From: Myxococcales bacterium
GTDB lineage: Bacteria > Myxococcota_A > Polyangia > Polyangiales > Polyangiaceae
DNA length: 64,000 nucleotides
Reading direction: 5' to 3'
Assembly: GCA_025359105.1 (NCBI GenBank)
Contig: JANYHK010000079.1
Coordinates: 1 to 64,000, forward strand
Position numbers and translations under genes: made by a program
The notes under the pieces: generated by a model
The model's database searches: none
The model's input: the letters and a program-made list of their open reading frames with translations, nothing else
Told to the model about the DNA's origin: nothing
In this document: positions 56,211 through 64,000 of the stretch, in pieces
Numbering within the stretch: the stretch's first letter is position 1
Layout: every line of letters begins with the position of its first letter

Positions 56211-57329
56211 ATGCAAGAAGAGCGACATTCGCTGCCATCGATCGGGTCGGGGACGACGCGCGAGCTCGTGAGCCTGCACTACGGGGCGCGAGAGACGCGC
56301 GCGAAGGTGTACATCCAGGCGTCACTCCACGCCGACGAGGTGCCGGCGATGCTCGTCGCCTATCACCTGCGCGCGACGTTGGCGGCGGCCGAGGCGCGCG
56401 GCGAGATCGCGGGGGAGATCGTGCTCGTCCCCGTGGCGAATCCGATCGGGCTGGCGCAGACGGTCTTCGGGCACGCGCTGGGTCGCTTCGATCTGACGAC
56501 GGGCACCAACTTCAACCGCGGCTACAAGAACCTCGTCCCCGAGCTGAAGGAGTCGTTGGCGGACAAGCTCGGGCCCGGGGCAGCGGAGAACGAGAGGACG
56601 ATCCGAGCCGAGGCGGTTCGGCTGCTCTCGGTCCCGGAGCCGCGCCTGGAAGGCGACGCGCTGAAGCTGCTCCTGCAGCGCCTGGCGATCGACGCCGACG
56701 TCGTGCTCGATCTGCACTGCGACCACGAGGGCCTCCCGCACGTGTACGCGGGGACGCACATGGCCGCTGCGGCGGCGCCGCTCGCGAGGCTCCTCGGCGC
56801 CGGCGCACTGCTCGTCGCGCACGAGTCGGGCGACGATCCGTTCGACGAGTCGTGCGGCCGCCTCTGGCCGGAGCTCGCGGAGCATTTCGGCGCCGCGACG
56901 CCGGTGCCGCTCGCGTGCCTTTCGGTCACGGTCGAGCTGCGAGGGGAGCGCGACGTCTCGCATGCGCTCGCGCGCGCCGACGCGCAGGCGATCGCCGGGT
57001 TCCTCGCGCACCGAGGTCACGTGAAGGGGCCGCCGCCCGATTTGCCGCCGCCGCGCTGCACGGCGACGCCCCTGCAAGGCGTCGAGCGCGTGAAGGCCCC
57101 GCACCCCGGCGTCCTCGCGTGGCGATGCGAGCCCGGAACGAAGGTGCGTCCCGGCGACGAGCTCGTCGACGTGATCGAACCGCTCGGCGGCACGGTCACG
57201 ACCCTGGCGGCGACGACCGAGGGCATGTTCTTCGCGCGCGCCGCGCGTCGCTACGCGCACGGGGGGATGGAGGTCGCCCGGATCGCCGGCGCCAAGCCCC
57301 TACGCACCGGCAAGCTGCTCGGCCTCTGA
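56211..57329 (+). CDS. Succinylglutamate desuccinylase/aspartoacylase family zinc hydrolase
   Basis: A 372-residue zinc carboxypeptidase-like hydrolase. Zinc ligands are His40 and Glu43 (SLHADEVPAML) and His169 (LDLHCDHE), with GTNFNRGY before. The last 90 residues form a lipoyl-like beta domain (HPGVLAWRCEPGTKVRPGDE). Family members release an acid from an N-acyl amino acid or amide. It is followed two nt later by a DcuC/YfcC-type transporter, so the substrate is probably imported by that carrier. Start ATG 56211. Confidence 0.9.
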   Translation: MQEERHSLPSIGSGTTRELVSLHYGARETRAKVYIQASLHADEVPAMLVAYHLRATLAAAEARGEIAGEIVLVPVANPIGLAQTVFGHALGRFDLTTGTNFNRGYKNLVPELKESLADKLGPGAAENERTIRAEAVRLLSVPEPRLEGDALKLLLQRLAIDADVVLDLHCDHEGLPHVYAGTHMAAAAAPLARLLGAGALLVAHESGDDPFDESCGRLWPELAEHFGAATPVPLACLSVTVELRGERDVSHALARADAQAIAGFLAHRGHVKGPPPDLPPPRCTATPLQGVERVKAPHPGVLAWRCEPGTKVRPGDELVDVIEPLGGTVTTLAATTEGMFFARAARRYAHGGMEVARIAGAKPLRTGKLLGL

Positions 57330-57331
57330 CG

Positions 57332-58720
57332 ATGGCGCAAAGGAAGCTGCCGAACACCTTCGTTCTCCTCTTCGCGATCCTCGCCGTCATCGCGGCGGCG
57401 ACGTGGCTGATCCCGGGAGGCAAATACGAGACGCACCTGGTCGACGGCCGCCAGCTCGTCGATCCAGCGAGCTTTCACGCCGTGCCGAGCAATCCGCAAG
57501 GGCCCGTCGCGCTGCTCATGGCGCCGCTCAAGGGGTTCGTCGACGCCGCGCTCATCATCGGCTTCGTCCTCCTGCTCGGCGGCGCGTTCTCGGTGCTGCA
57601 GCGAACGCAGGCGGTCGACGCGCTCATCAAGGCCATCGCGAAGGCGCACACGGGCTCGCGCCTCGTCCGCGCGGCGCTGATCCCGGGGTTCATGACGCTG
57701 TTCTCGCTGGGCGGCGCGACGTTCGGCATGAGCGAGGAGACGATCCCCTTCATCCTCATCTTCGTGCCCCTGGCGCTCGCGCTCGGCTACGACTCGATCG
57801 TCGGCGTCTCGATTCCGTTCGTGGGCTCCCAGGTCGGCTTCGCGGCGGCGTTCTTGAACCCCTTCAACGTCGGCGTCGCGCAGGGGATCGCCGGGGTGCA
57901 GGTGTTCTCGGGGATCGGCTACCGCGTGATCGTGTGGGCCGCGGCCACAGCCGTCACGATCGGCTTCGTCATGGTCTACGCCGCCAAGGTGAAGCGCGCG
58001 CCCGAGTCGAGCCCGACGTTCGCGCTCGATCGCGACAAGCGCCTGGAGCGCGCGCCGGGCCTCGAAGAGTTCGGCGGCATGACGCGCGCGCACGGGGCCG
58101 TCCTGTTCATCTTCCTCGGCGCGCTGGCGTCGATGGTCTTCGGCGTCGTCCGCTACCAGTGGTTCATCGAGGAGATCGCGGTGGTGTTCCTGGTGATGAC
58201 GCTCACGGTCGCGAAGGTCGGCGGCCTGACCGCAGACGAGCTCGTCGCCGCCTTCATCCACGGCGCGAAGGATCTCGTCAGCACGGCGCTCGTGATCGCC
58301 CTGGCGCGCGGCACCGTCATCCTGGCGCGCGACGCTCACATCATCGACACGATCCTGCACGCGCTGACGCCGCTCGTGCAGGCGTCGCATCCGGTGCTCG
58401 CGGCGCAGAAGATGCTCGTGATTCAGTCGGTGATCAATTTCTTCATCCACTCGGGCACCGGGCAGGCGGCGCTGACGATGCCCATCATGGCGCCCCTGGC
58501 CGACCTCGTGGGTGTGTCGCGCCAGACCGCCATCCTGGCGTTTCAGCTCGGAGAGCTCGGCATCTCGATCATTCCGACCAGCGGCGTCACCATCGGCGTC
58601 CTCGCCCTGGCGCGGATCCCCTGGGCCACGTGGGCCCGATGGATCCTGCCCCTTCAGCTGCTCTACTTCGTGCTCGCCTTGCTCCTCTTGATTCCGCCGC
58701 ACTTCATCGGCTGGCAGTAG
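57332..58720 (+). CDS. DcuC/YfcC-type (ion-coupled carboxylate or amino acid) transporter
   Basis: A 462-residue polytopic carrier with about 12 hydrophobic helices. Family signatures are IIGFVLLLGGAFSVLQRTQA, GATFGMSEETIPFILIFVPL, FIHGAKDLVSTALVIALARG, QSVINFFIHSGTGQAALTMP and FQLGELGISIIPTSGVTIGV. The last two include the hairpin motif SGTGQA typical of the YfcC group. The family moves C4-dicarboxylates or amino acids. Its position directly after the aspartoacylase-like hydrolase suggests uptake of an acylated amino acid, or of its products. Confidence 0.9.
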   Translation: MAQRKLPNTFVLLFAILAVIAAATWLIPGGKYETHLVDGRQLVDPASFHAVPSNPQGPVALLMAPLKGFVDAALIIGFVLLLGGAFSVLQRTQAVDALIKAIAKAHTGSRLVRAALIPGFMTLFSLGGATFGMSEETIPFILIFVPLALALGYDSIVGVSIPFVGSQVGFAAAFLNPFNVGVAQGIAGVQVFSGIGYRVIVWAAATAVTIGFVMVYAAKVKRAPESSPTFALDRDKRLERAPGLEEFGGMTRAHGAVLFIFLGALASMVFGVVRYQWFIEEIAVVFLVMTLTVAKVGGLTADELVAAFIHGAKDLVSTALVIALARGTVILARDAHIIDTILHALTPLVQASHPVLAAQKMLVIQSVINFFIHSGTGQAALTMPIMAPLADLVGVSRQTAILAFQLGELGISIIPTSGVTIGVLALARIPWATWARWILPLQLLYFVLALLLLIPPHFIGWQ

Positions 58721-58733
58721 TCGCGCGCGCGGC

Positions 58734-60050
58734 TCACTCCGTGAAGAGCGGCCGGAACAGGAGCGAGCGGCGAAAGGCGGCGCACAGCTCGTCGATGCCG
58801 GGCAATGCGGCGTCGACGTCGGCCGGGTCGAACTCCTCGCGCAAGCGCGCGCCAATGGCCGCGACGTCGAGCCCCGCCAGCAGCTGTTCGAAGACGGCCA
58901 GCTCCGCGTCACCCAGCTCGAGGCCGAGCACGCTGCCGGATTCGCCCGGGAGCCGGGTCGCTGCGAGCTCGCGCACCCACATCGCCACGAGCGCCGCCGG
59001 CCGCTCGCCTGGGTAGCGTTCGGCCACGAGGCGCAGAACCTCGCTCCGGCGCGACACGTTCATGAGCAGCGCGAGCAGGAAGCGGTGCTGGGGGGCGTGG
59101 ACTTTCTCGCGACGCCCGATGATCTTGTACTCGCGGCGCCGCTGCGCGTAGACCGGAACGAGGATCTCGACGAGCTCCGGGTGGTGCGCGCGGCATGCCT
59201 CGAGGAAGGTCGTGAAGCGATCCGCCGCCCGCAGGCAGCGGAACATCTCGTCGATGACGAGGTAGGCGGTGCTCGCGTTCGAGCGCGCCACGAGCGCGAC
59301 CGCGCGCGGCACGAGCTCGGCGTGGCCCATGCGGTGGAGCAGGCGCAGGAGCTGCACCGAGCGGACCGCCACGTTCGGCTTGTGGTACGGGTCGAACGCG
59401 AGGCCTGGAGGCGCATAGTCGAGCTGGGGCTTGGCCGGCAGGTCCTTCACCGTACGCACCACGATCGTGACCGACGGCCGGTCCAGGTGAAACAGCGAGT
59501 GGATGAGCCCGTCGCCGGAGAGGATCGCGCGCGTGTCGCCACGGCGGAGCAGCTCGACGTGCTTCAGCGTGAGCTCGCCCGTCATCAGGTGCGGGCCGAA
59601 CCGGTGCTTCTCGGCGAACGTGTAGTTGCCGTGAATGCTCGAGCCATGCAGCACGTGGAACGCGCCGGAAAAGGAGTGCTGGTGGATCGACGTCGTGCTG
59701 TCGATCCAGTGTAGCGCCGAGATGTGGAACAGCTTCGACTTGGAGAGGAACAGCGTCACCGGCGGCTCGCTGAACTTCGACTCGATATCCGCTTGCGACG
59801 GCAGCTCGTCGGCGGAGTGCACCCACGAGACGATGTCCATGAGGTCGAAGTGCTCCGCCGGCGCCGCCTCCGCGAGCATCGCCGCTGCGATCGCGGGGAA
59901 CGCCGCGGCGTCGCGGCCCTTCGCCTCCCACGCCGCCTCGATGCGCGCGCCGAGCGCGGTGAAGAACGCGGGGACGGTGGCGGGCGTGGGCTCCGGCGCG
60001 CGCGCGAGAGCGGGCCCTCGCGCAAGCCTCGGGGCAGCGACGGCGGACAT
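58734..60050 (-). CDS. Cupin-like protein of the Gly/Asp-peptide locus
   Basis: A 438-residue protein. Residues about 100-190 hold a His-rich double-stranded beta-helix segment: SALHWIDSTTSIHQHSFSGA, then FHVLHGSSIHGNYTF, and later GDGLIHSLFHLDRPSVTIVV. The spacing of H123/H125 and H184/H188 would suit a metal-binding cupin, possibly a dioxygenase, but the ligands cannot be proved by eye. The rest (residues 215-430) is alpha-helical and repeat-like (ASTAYLVIDEMFRCLRAADR). Its start overlaps the oxygenase stop by one nt (TGATG), so the two are coupled. A peptide-tailoring role is inferred from context. Confidence 0.6.
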   Translation of the reverse strand: MSAVAAPRLARGPALARAPEPTPATVPAFFTALGARIEAAWEAKGRDAAAFPAIAAAMLAEAAPAEHFDLMDIVSWVHSADELPSQADIESKFSEPPVTLFLSKSKLFHISALHWIDSTTSIHQHSFSGAFHVLHGSSIHGNYTFAEKHRFGPHLMTGELTLKHVELLRRGDTRAILSGDGLIHSLFHLDRPSVTIVVRTVKDLPAKPQLDYAPPGLAFDPYHKPNVAVRSVQLLRLLHRMGHAELVPRAVALVARSNASTAYLVIDEMFRCLRAADRFTTFLEACRAHHPELVEILVPVYAQRRREYKIIGRREKVHAPQHRFLLALLMNVSRRSEVLRLVAERYPGERPAALVAMWVRELAATRLPGESGSVLGLELGDAELAVFEQLLAGLDVAAIGARLREEFDPADVDAALPGIDELCAAFRRSLLFRPLFTE

Positions 60051-61234
60051 CACTTGAGCGGCCCTCCGAAAGACTCGTCGACGAAGTGCAGGAAGAGGGA
60101 CGTCGACGTGTGGCCCACCGGCAGCTCGGGGCGCGCATGCGGCCGCTGCCGGCCCCGGTAGACGAGCGCGTCGCCCAGGCGCTGGTGCACCTTCACGATC
60201 GCGCCGTCCCTGCGTTCGACGAGCAACGGCCATGGCGACAGGGCGCCATGCTCCGGCGCGGGGGAATAGTCCACGAGCAGCGACATGCTGTACTCGCACT
60301 GCGGCCGATCGACATGCCAGCGGAGCGCCGAGCCGTCGACGTACGACGCGAAGAAAACGTAGGACGGCTTGACCGCCGCGCGCGTCACGCGGGCGACGAT
60401 GGAGGCGAGCTGCGTGAGCCAGAAGCGCGCGATGGGCTCGTTGTGGTCGATGTAGCGCTTCTCTTCGTTCTTCACGAAGAGCTTCACGTAGCCATGCGCG
60501 AGGCGGCGGCGGTAATACGCGCGCATCCACGCGAGGTGCACGGGCGGGATGAAGCCGCCCATGCGCGTCATGCCCTCGGCCGCGAGCTCAGCGGCGTGTC
60601 CATCGAAGTCCGCCGGCGCCGCGTCGCGCGGGACGAGGATGCCCGTCGCGCGCAACGCCCGCGCGAGGTCGGCGTCCAGCGCCGGCGGGGGCTGGCTTGG
60701 CGAGAGGCGACGGACCACGTCGGCGTCCACATGGTACGGCGCGAGCGCGCGGGTGCGCGGGTCTTCGACCCATACGAGGGGAAGCTGCCCCTCGAACATC
60801 GGCGGTAGGTGCGGCACCCGGGCGGCAATCGCGGGCGGGAGCTCCGCGCTCTCTTGAACGACGAGCGTAGGGCTCACGACCCACGCGGCGTCGGCCGAGG
60901 CGTCGCCTGCGAGCGACGCCGGCGCTTGCCGAACGTCGAGCGCGTAGCGGACATCCTCGGGCACGCTCGGCTCGGGGACGAAGAACCCGAGATCGCGCAG
61001 GCGCGCCCAACTCGGCGCGCCCGCGTCGACGTCGATGTCAGCATCGGCGGTCTGGAGCTGCCTGAGCAGGTCGAAGACCGCGCGCTCGGCGGCGCGGTCG
61101 ATGAACTCGCTCCTCAGCGGGATGCCGCGCACGGGGGCGCGGACGTTGTAGCCCACGAGATCCGAGCCGTCGTAGACGGCCCGGATCCGCGCGAAGGGGT
61201 TCAGGACGAGATCGCCTGCCGCGGACGTCGACAT
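60050..61234 (-). CDS. 2-oxoglutarate/Fe(II)-dependent oxygenase of the Gly/Asp-peptide locus
   Basis: A 394-residue protein. The C-terminal 150 residues form a prolyl-4-hydroxylase-like jelly roll. The iron ligands are H307 and D309 (LRWHVDR), then H366 or H375 (GRQRPHARPELPVGHTSTS), and the SYVFFASYVDGSALRWH strand precedes them. The first 230 residues have no recognised domain (NPFARIRAVYDGSDLVGYN, LGFFVPEPSVPEDVRY); they could bind a peptide. The gene begins 7 nt after the stop of the Gly/Asp-repeat protein, which is its likely substrate. Start ATG at 61234. Confidence 0.75.
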   Translation of the reverse strand: MSTSAAGDLVLNPFARIRAVYDGSDLVGYNVRAPVRGIPLRSEFIDRAAERAVFDLLRQLQTADADIDVDAGAPSWARLRDLGFFVPEPSVPEDVRYALDVRQAPASLAGDASADAAWVVSPTLVVQESAELPPAIAARVPHLPPMFEGQLPLVWVEDPRTRALAPYHVDADVVRRLSPSQPPPALDADLARALRATGILVPRDAAPADFDGHAAELAAEGMTRMGGFIPPVHLAWMRAYYRRRLAHGYVKLFVKNEEKRYIDHNEPIARFWLTQLASIVARVTRAAVKPSYVFFASYVDGSALRWHVDRPQCEYSMSLLVDYSPAPEHGALSPWPLLVERRDGAIVKVHQRLGDALVYRGRQRPHARPELPVGHTSTSLFLHFVDESFGGPLK

Positions 61235-61241
61235 GGTCCGC

Positions 61242-61649
61242 TCAGCCGCCGTCGCCGCCACCGCCGTCGCCACCGCCGCCGTCGCCGCCGCCGCCGTCGC
61301 CACCGCCGCCACCGCCGCCACCACCTCCGTCGCCGCCGTCGCCACCGCCGCCGTCGCCGCCGCCGCCGTCGCCACCGCCGCCGTCGCCACCGCCGCCACC
61401 ACCTCCGTCGCCACCACCTCCGTCGCCGCCTCCGTCGTCGCCGCCCACGCCGCCGCCGTCGGCGACCTCCGTCCCGCCGCCGTCCCCGTTCGCGGCGTCG
61501 ATCGGATCATCGAGCGGAGGTCCACCGGGCGTCGGCCGCAGCGATCCTCCGTTGACGATCTCGAGCTCATCGTCGGTGAGCGCAACCAGCGACTCACGCT
61601 TCAGAGTGAATCGCTTGATCAGCGAATCGGGGGCCTTCGGGTTGCTCAT
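61242..61649 (-). CDS. RiPP-like precursor: leader with Gly-Gly motif and Gly/Asp-repeat core
   Basis: A 135-residue protein. The first 35 residues (KAPDSLIKRFTLKRESLVAL, then TDDELEIVNGG) match leader peptides of many post-translationally modified peptides: an amphipathic helix with LTxxEL-x-x-V-x-Gly-Gly. Residues 36-60 are Pro/Asp-rich. The remaining 75 are almost only Gly and Asp, in DGGGG units with about 15 Asp in all. There is no Cys and almost no Ser or Thr after the leader. The best ribosome site noticed (AGGAGGAT, six nt before ATG) precedes it, fitting high expression of a substrate. Confidence 0.75.
   Translation of the reverse strand: MSNPKAPDSLIKRFTLKRESLVALTDDELEIVNGGSLRPTPGGPPLDDPIDAANGDGGGTEVADGGGVGGDDGGGDGGGGDGGGGGGGDGGGGDGGGGDGGGGDGGDGGGGGGGGGGDGGGGDGGGGDGGGGDGG
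61245..61450 (-). repeat. GGCGGTGGCGAC-type repeat encoding the DGGGG core
   Basis: Units of 15 nt (one Asp codon and four Gly codons) repeated with variations, including some runs of up to ten Gly codons. The repeat number could vary between strains by slippage or unequal crossover. Confidence 0.85.
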
Positions 61650-62202
61650 GGACGTATCCTCCTGCCCGCGTGCGGCGGGTCATGGTCTCGTGCTTTGTTG
61701 TCCCCGCAGCGGCTCACTCGAGCCGCCCGCGGGTCGCACGGCTTGCCTCTGCACCGTGAGTGCCAACGAACGTTCATGCGCACGGGTCGCGTGTGTCCGA
61801 GCGCATTCGTCGATGTTCGGGACCAAGCTCCCTCGACAGCCTTACCGTTCGGCGGCGCGGCACCCTGGAAAATTCCCTCGATTTGTGGCCAACCCAATCT
61901 CCGGGGGGAGGATCGCCGGATCCCGGTAGGGGGATGTGGGAACCGACGCGGCAGCCTTGCGAGCTGCCGGGCCCGTCGGCGACGCCCGCCGCGATGGTGA
62001 AGGGTTCTGCGTGATGCCCTACCGGGGCAGGGGCCGGAACGTAGGTGGGCGCATCTACGCCGAGCGCCCCCGCGGAGAAAAAAAAAGTATCGGGGGGCCG
62101 TGCGACATGGCGCCCGTAAGTCAGTCATCTCAGTGGCCCGGCCCATCGGGCAGCAACGACGGGTCCGACCCCGTCCGACCGAACGTTACACATGGAACCG
62201 CA
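61650..62202. other. Divergent intergenic region between the peptide locus and the kinase operon
   Basis: 553 nt without a convincing gene. It holds the AGGAGGAT site (61656-61663) of the peptide gene. It also has two perfect inverted repeats: GCGGCT/AGCCGC at 61709-61726 with a 6-nt spacer, 60 nt before the peptide gene, and CGGCAGC/GCTGCCG at 61949-61969 with a 7-nt spacer. No -35/-10 pair could be assigned with confidence. The kinase frame is open here from 61936, but the composition before 62203 is not protein-like. Confidence 0.5.
61656..61663 (-). promoter_or_regulatory. Strong ribosome binding site of the Gly/Asp-repeat peptide gene
   Basis: AGGAGGAT on the - strand, six nt before the ATG at 61649. 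It is the closest match to the 16S rRNA complement that I noticed in the window. Confidence 0.8.
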
Positions 62203-63768
62203 ATGAACCGCGCCCAGAGCTCCACGACAACCGCCCCGTTTCCGCGCGCGCCCGCGTCCGATGCGCGCGTGCGTGCGGTCGTGCCGGAGCGTCTGCAGCA
62301 GCGCGTCGGCGCGCTCATCGGTGGGAAGTGGCGGCTGGATGCGCTGCTCGGCGTGGGCGCGACCGCCGCGGTGTACGCCGCGACGCACCGAAATCGGAGC
62401 AAGGGAGCCCTCAAGATGCTCCACCCAGCATTTGCGGTGGACGGGGCCGTGCGGTCGGCGTTTCTGCGTGAAGGCTACGCCGTCAACGGAGTCATGCACG
62501 ACGGGGTCGTGCACGTGCTCGACGACGATGTCGCCGAAGACGGATCCGCTTACCTCGTGATGGAGATGCTCGAAGGGGAGACCCTCAACGAGCGGCTCGA
62601 GCGGACCGCCTCGCCGTTTACGGTCGACGAAGCGCTTCGAATCACCGATTGCGTGCTCGACGTGCTTGATGCGGCGCACGCGCAAGGCATCCAGCATCGC
62701 GACGTTGCACCGAAGAACGTCTTCTTGCTCAGGGACGGACGCATCAAACTGATCGATTTCGGCAGCGCCTTCGTCGCCGAGCGCGTGCGAGACGATGGAG
62801 CCCCGGCCAAGGCTTCGTCGTTCGGGACGCCTGCGTTCATGTCGCCCGAGCTCGCCCGCGGGCGGTTTGGCGAAGTGGACCCCCGATCGGACGTCTACTC
62901 GTGTGGCGCGGTCCTTTTCGCGCTGCTCACGGGGAAGCCACCTCGACAAGGCGAGACCGTCAACGAGGAGCTCTGCGCAGCGATGACCGAGCCGCTCCCG
63001 AGCCTCGCGGCCAATCGCCCCGATCTTCCCGGAGACGTCGTAGAGCTCGTGGACCGCGCGGTCGCGTTCGAGAAGGCCGACCGCTGGCCCGGTGCGAGAG
63101 CCATGCAGGAAGCGCTGGCCCGCGTCCGCGCGAGCGCCGCACCGTCCGCATCGGCGACGCGGACGACAGGCACGATCCGCCCGAATGAGGGCGGTGTCCC
63201 GGACCTTGCAGCGACGACGCTCGTCCTCCCGCCGAAGCCGTCGAGCATGAATCCGATCTTCGGCCCGGAACCGGCGCCGGGCACACCGACGTCTCGCCCT
63301 CGGATGCCGACGGTAGCCACGTTCCAACCCGCAGGCCCCTCGCGCACCCCGATCGTGCTGGCGGGCGCGGTGGCGCTCGCTCTCGGTGCGATCGGCGGTC
63401 TTGCCGTCCTCGTCGACGCCGTTCGCACCGACTCGGCGCAGAGGGTCGGCAGTTCTACTTTGACGTCCGCCGCTGCGCCTCTCCCTCCAACCGTCACAGC
63501 GGCACCACCGGGAAACGCGCCGCCTAGCGTCCCCATCGTCGCCGCTCCCGAGCCGGAGGGAGTGGCGCTGACCGCTGCGCCGCCTCCGCCGCCGCCTGCC
63601 ACCACCCAGACCGATCGCGTGGTCGGCGTCGGCAAGGCGACACCGATTTCTTCCTCGCGTGCGATCTCCGCTTCGAGGCCGCTCTCGACGCGCGACTCGC
63701 CTCGTGCACCTTCGACGCGACCGGCCACTCCTTCGCCACGTTCCAACCCCTATGACCGCCGCGAGTAG
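62203..63768 (+). CDS. Ser/Thr protein kinase with membrane anchor, divergent from the peptide locus
   Basis: A 521-residue kinase. It has the variant glycine loop LLGVGATAAVYAATH, the ATP Lys in GALKMLHP, the catalytic loop HRDVAPKNVFLL, the metal-binding DFGSA and SPELARGRF. The regulatory end of the kinase domain is intact. A Pro/Ala linker, one transmembrane helix (PIVLAGAVALALGAIGGLAV) and a Pro-rich extracellular tail follow. The start is uncertain: ATG at 62203 gives a normal distance to the kinase domain, while 62107 or 62014 would add a low-complexity head. It runs into the TPR-like gene four nt downstream. Confidence 0.85.
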   Translation: MNRAQSSTTTAPFPRAPASDARVRAVVPERLQQRVGALIGGKWRLDALLGVGATAAVYAATHRNRSKGALKMLHPAFAVDGAVRSAFLREGYAVNGVMHDGVVHVLDDDVAEDGSAYLVMEMLEGETLNERLERTASPFTVDEALRITDCVLDVLDAAHAQGIQHRDVAPKNVFLLRDGRIKLIDFGSAFVAERVRDDGAPAKASSFGTPAFMSPELARGRFGEVDPRSDVYSCGAVLFALLTGKPPRQGETVNEELCAAMTEPLPSLAANRPDLPGDVVELVDRAVAFEKADRWPGARAMQEALARVRASAAPSASATRTTGTIRPNEGGVPDLAATTLVLPPKPSSMNPIFGPEPAPGTPTSRPRMPTVATFQPAGPSRTPIVLAGAVALALGAIGGLAVLVDAVRTDSAQRVGSSTLTSAAAPLPPTVTAAPPGNAPPSVPIVAAPEPEGVALTAAPPPPPPATTQTDRVVGVGKATPISSSRAISASRPLSTRDSPRAPSTRPATPSPRSNPYDRRE

Positions 63769-63772
63769 ATCC

Positions 63773-64000
63773 ATGCGTCGTCGCCTCTCAGCCTCCATCG
63801 TCGCGCTGTCGCTCGCCATGGCCGGTTCGGTCGCGGCGCAACCTGGCCGCAAGGCGTCCGCCGACGCGTTGTTCCGCGACGGCCGCGAAGCGGTTGCGCG
63901 CGGCGACTTCGCCACCGGATGTCCGAAGTTCGCGGAGAGCATGCGCCTCGATCCGGCCGCGGGGACACTGCTGAACCTCGCTCAATGCGACGAGCACGCC
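63773..64000 (+). CDS. Exported TPR-like protein, 5' part only
   Basis: The first 76 codons: a signal peptide (RRLSASIVALSLAMAGSVAA) and then KASADALFRDGREAVARGDF, TGCPKFAESMRLDPAAGTLL, NLAQCDEHA. This matches the start of a common polyangial family in which secreted TPR-like proteins with two conserved Cys are encoded directly downstream of kinases. The gene runs out of the window. It is separated from the kinase stop by 4 nt and is probably co-transcribed with it. Confidence 0.8.
   Translation, partial: MRRRLSASIVALSLAMAGSVAAQPGRKASADALFRDGREAVARGDFATGCPKFAESMRLDPAAGTLLNLAQCDEHA

Noticed and set aside
61242-61649. Lanthipeptide or thiopeptide precursor
   Set aside because: The leader resembles such precursors, but the core has no Cys and practically no Ser or Thr, and no cyclase or dehydratase gene is nearby.
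61233-62000. + strand ORF rich in Ala/Val/Thr repeats
   Set aside because: It is the reverse strand of the DGGGG repeat; the - strand reading has a leader, a strong ribosome site and an operon, so it is the real gene.

Overview
The window is about 70 percent GC chromosomal DNA that reads like a member of the Myxococcota, most likely the Polyangia. The signs are: four Hanks-type Ser/Thr kinases, many lipoproteins with Asp/Ala/Gly-rich spacers, a CarF-type plasmalogen desaturase, DUF2330 and MopE-motif proteins, and dense coding on both strands with many GTG starts and 1-10 nt gene overlaps. No rRNA, tRNA, CRISPR array, replication origin or intact insertion sequence was seen. Family assignments come from reading translated sequence and motifs; no database search was run.

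Layout. 1-3.3 kb: 5' part of priA, an unusual nucleotidyltransferase pair, and a membrane kinase. 3.4-11.2 kb: lipoproteins, a zinc-ribbon membrane protein, an acyl-CoA hydrolase/CoA-transferase, a site-2 protease with CBS domains, a quinone-oxidoreductase-like enzyme with a macro-domain protein, and a glutathione peroxidase. 11.3-14.4 kb: a large VIT/VWA/DUF2135 lipoprotein. 14.5-20.9 kb: a metal-efflux operon of czcCBA type that runs on into two small paralogous membrane proteins. 21.2-27.1 kb: a Gly-tract lipoprotein, an RdgC homologue split in two, carF and a large GH13 protein. 27.2-28.9 kb: an accessory patch with transposase debris, an intact VapBC-type toxin-antitoxin pair, a decayed second toxin-antitoxin pair, and imperfect copies of one gene end at its two edges. 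28.6-35.5 kb: a DUF6544-like membrane protein whose C-terminus was overwritten by that patch, a DUF5684-like membrane protein, and a UbiB-type kinase / solitary DNA methyltransferase / lytic transglycosylase overlap cluster. 35.5-48.3 kb: a surface-repeat protein, a poly-Q membrane protein, a DUF2330 protein, a CNNM/CorC protein coupled to an MMPL exporter, and a lipoprotein-mfd-MBL lipoprotein overlap cluster. 48.3-56.0 kb: two kinases in tandem and a phosphoesterase lipoprotein with its partner. 56.2-58.7 kb: an aspartoacylase-like hydrolase with a DcuC/YfcC-type transporter. 58.7-64 kb: a peptide-modification-like locus facing a kinase operon.

The best candidate for an undescribed system is 58.7-61.65 kb. 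A 135-residue protein with a RiPP-like leader ending in Gly-Gly and a 100-residue Gly/Asp-repeat tail sits behind the best ribosome binding site noticed. It is followed by an overlapping 2-oxoglutarate/Fe(II) oxygenase and a His-rich cupin-like protein. There are no Cys or Thr-rich core residues and no cyclase, so the plausible chemistry is oxidation (for example Asp hydroxylation) rather than lanthionine formation. Secondary candidates are the paralogous membrane pair appended to the efflux operon, the split RdgC, and the remodelled patch at 27.2-28.9 kb.
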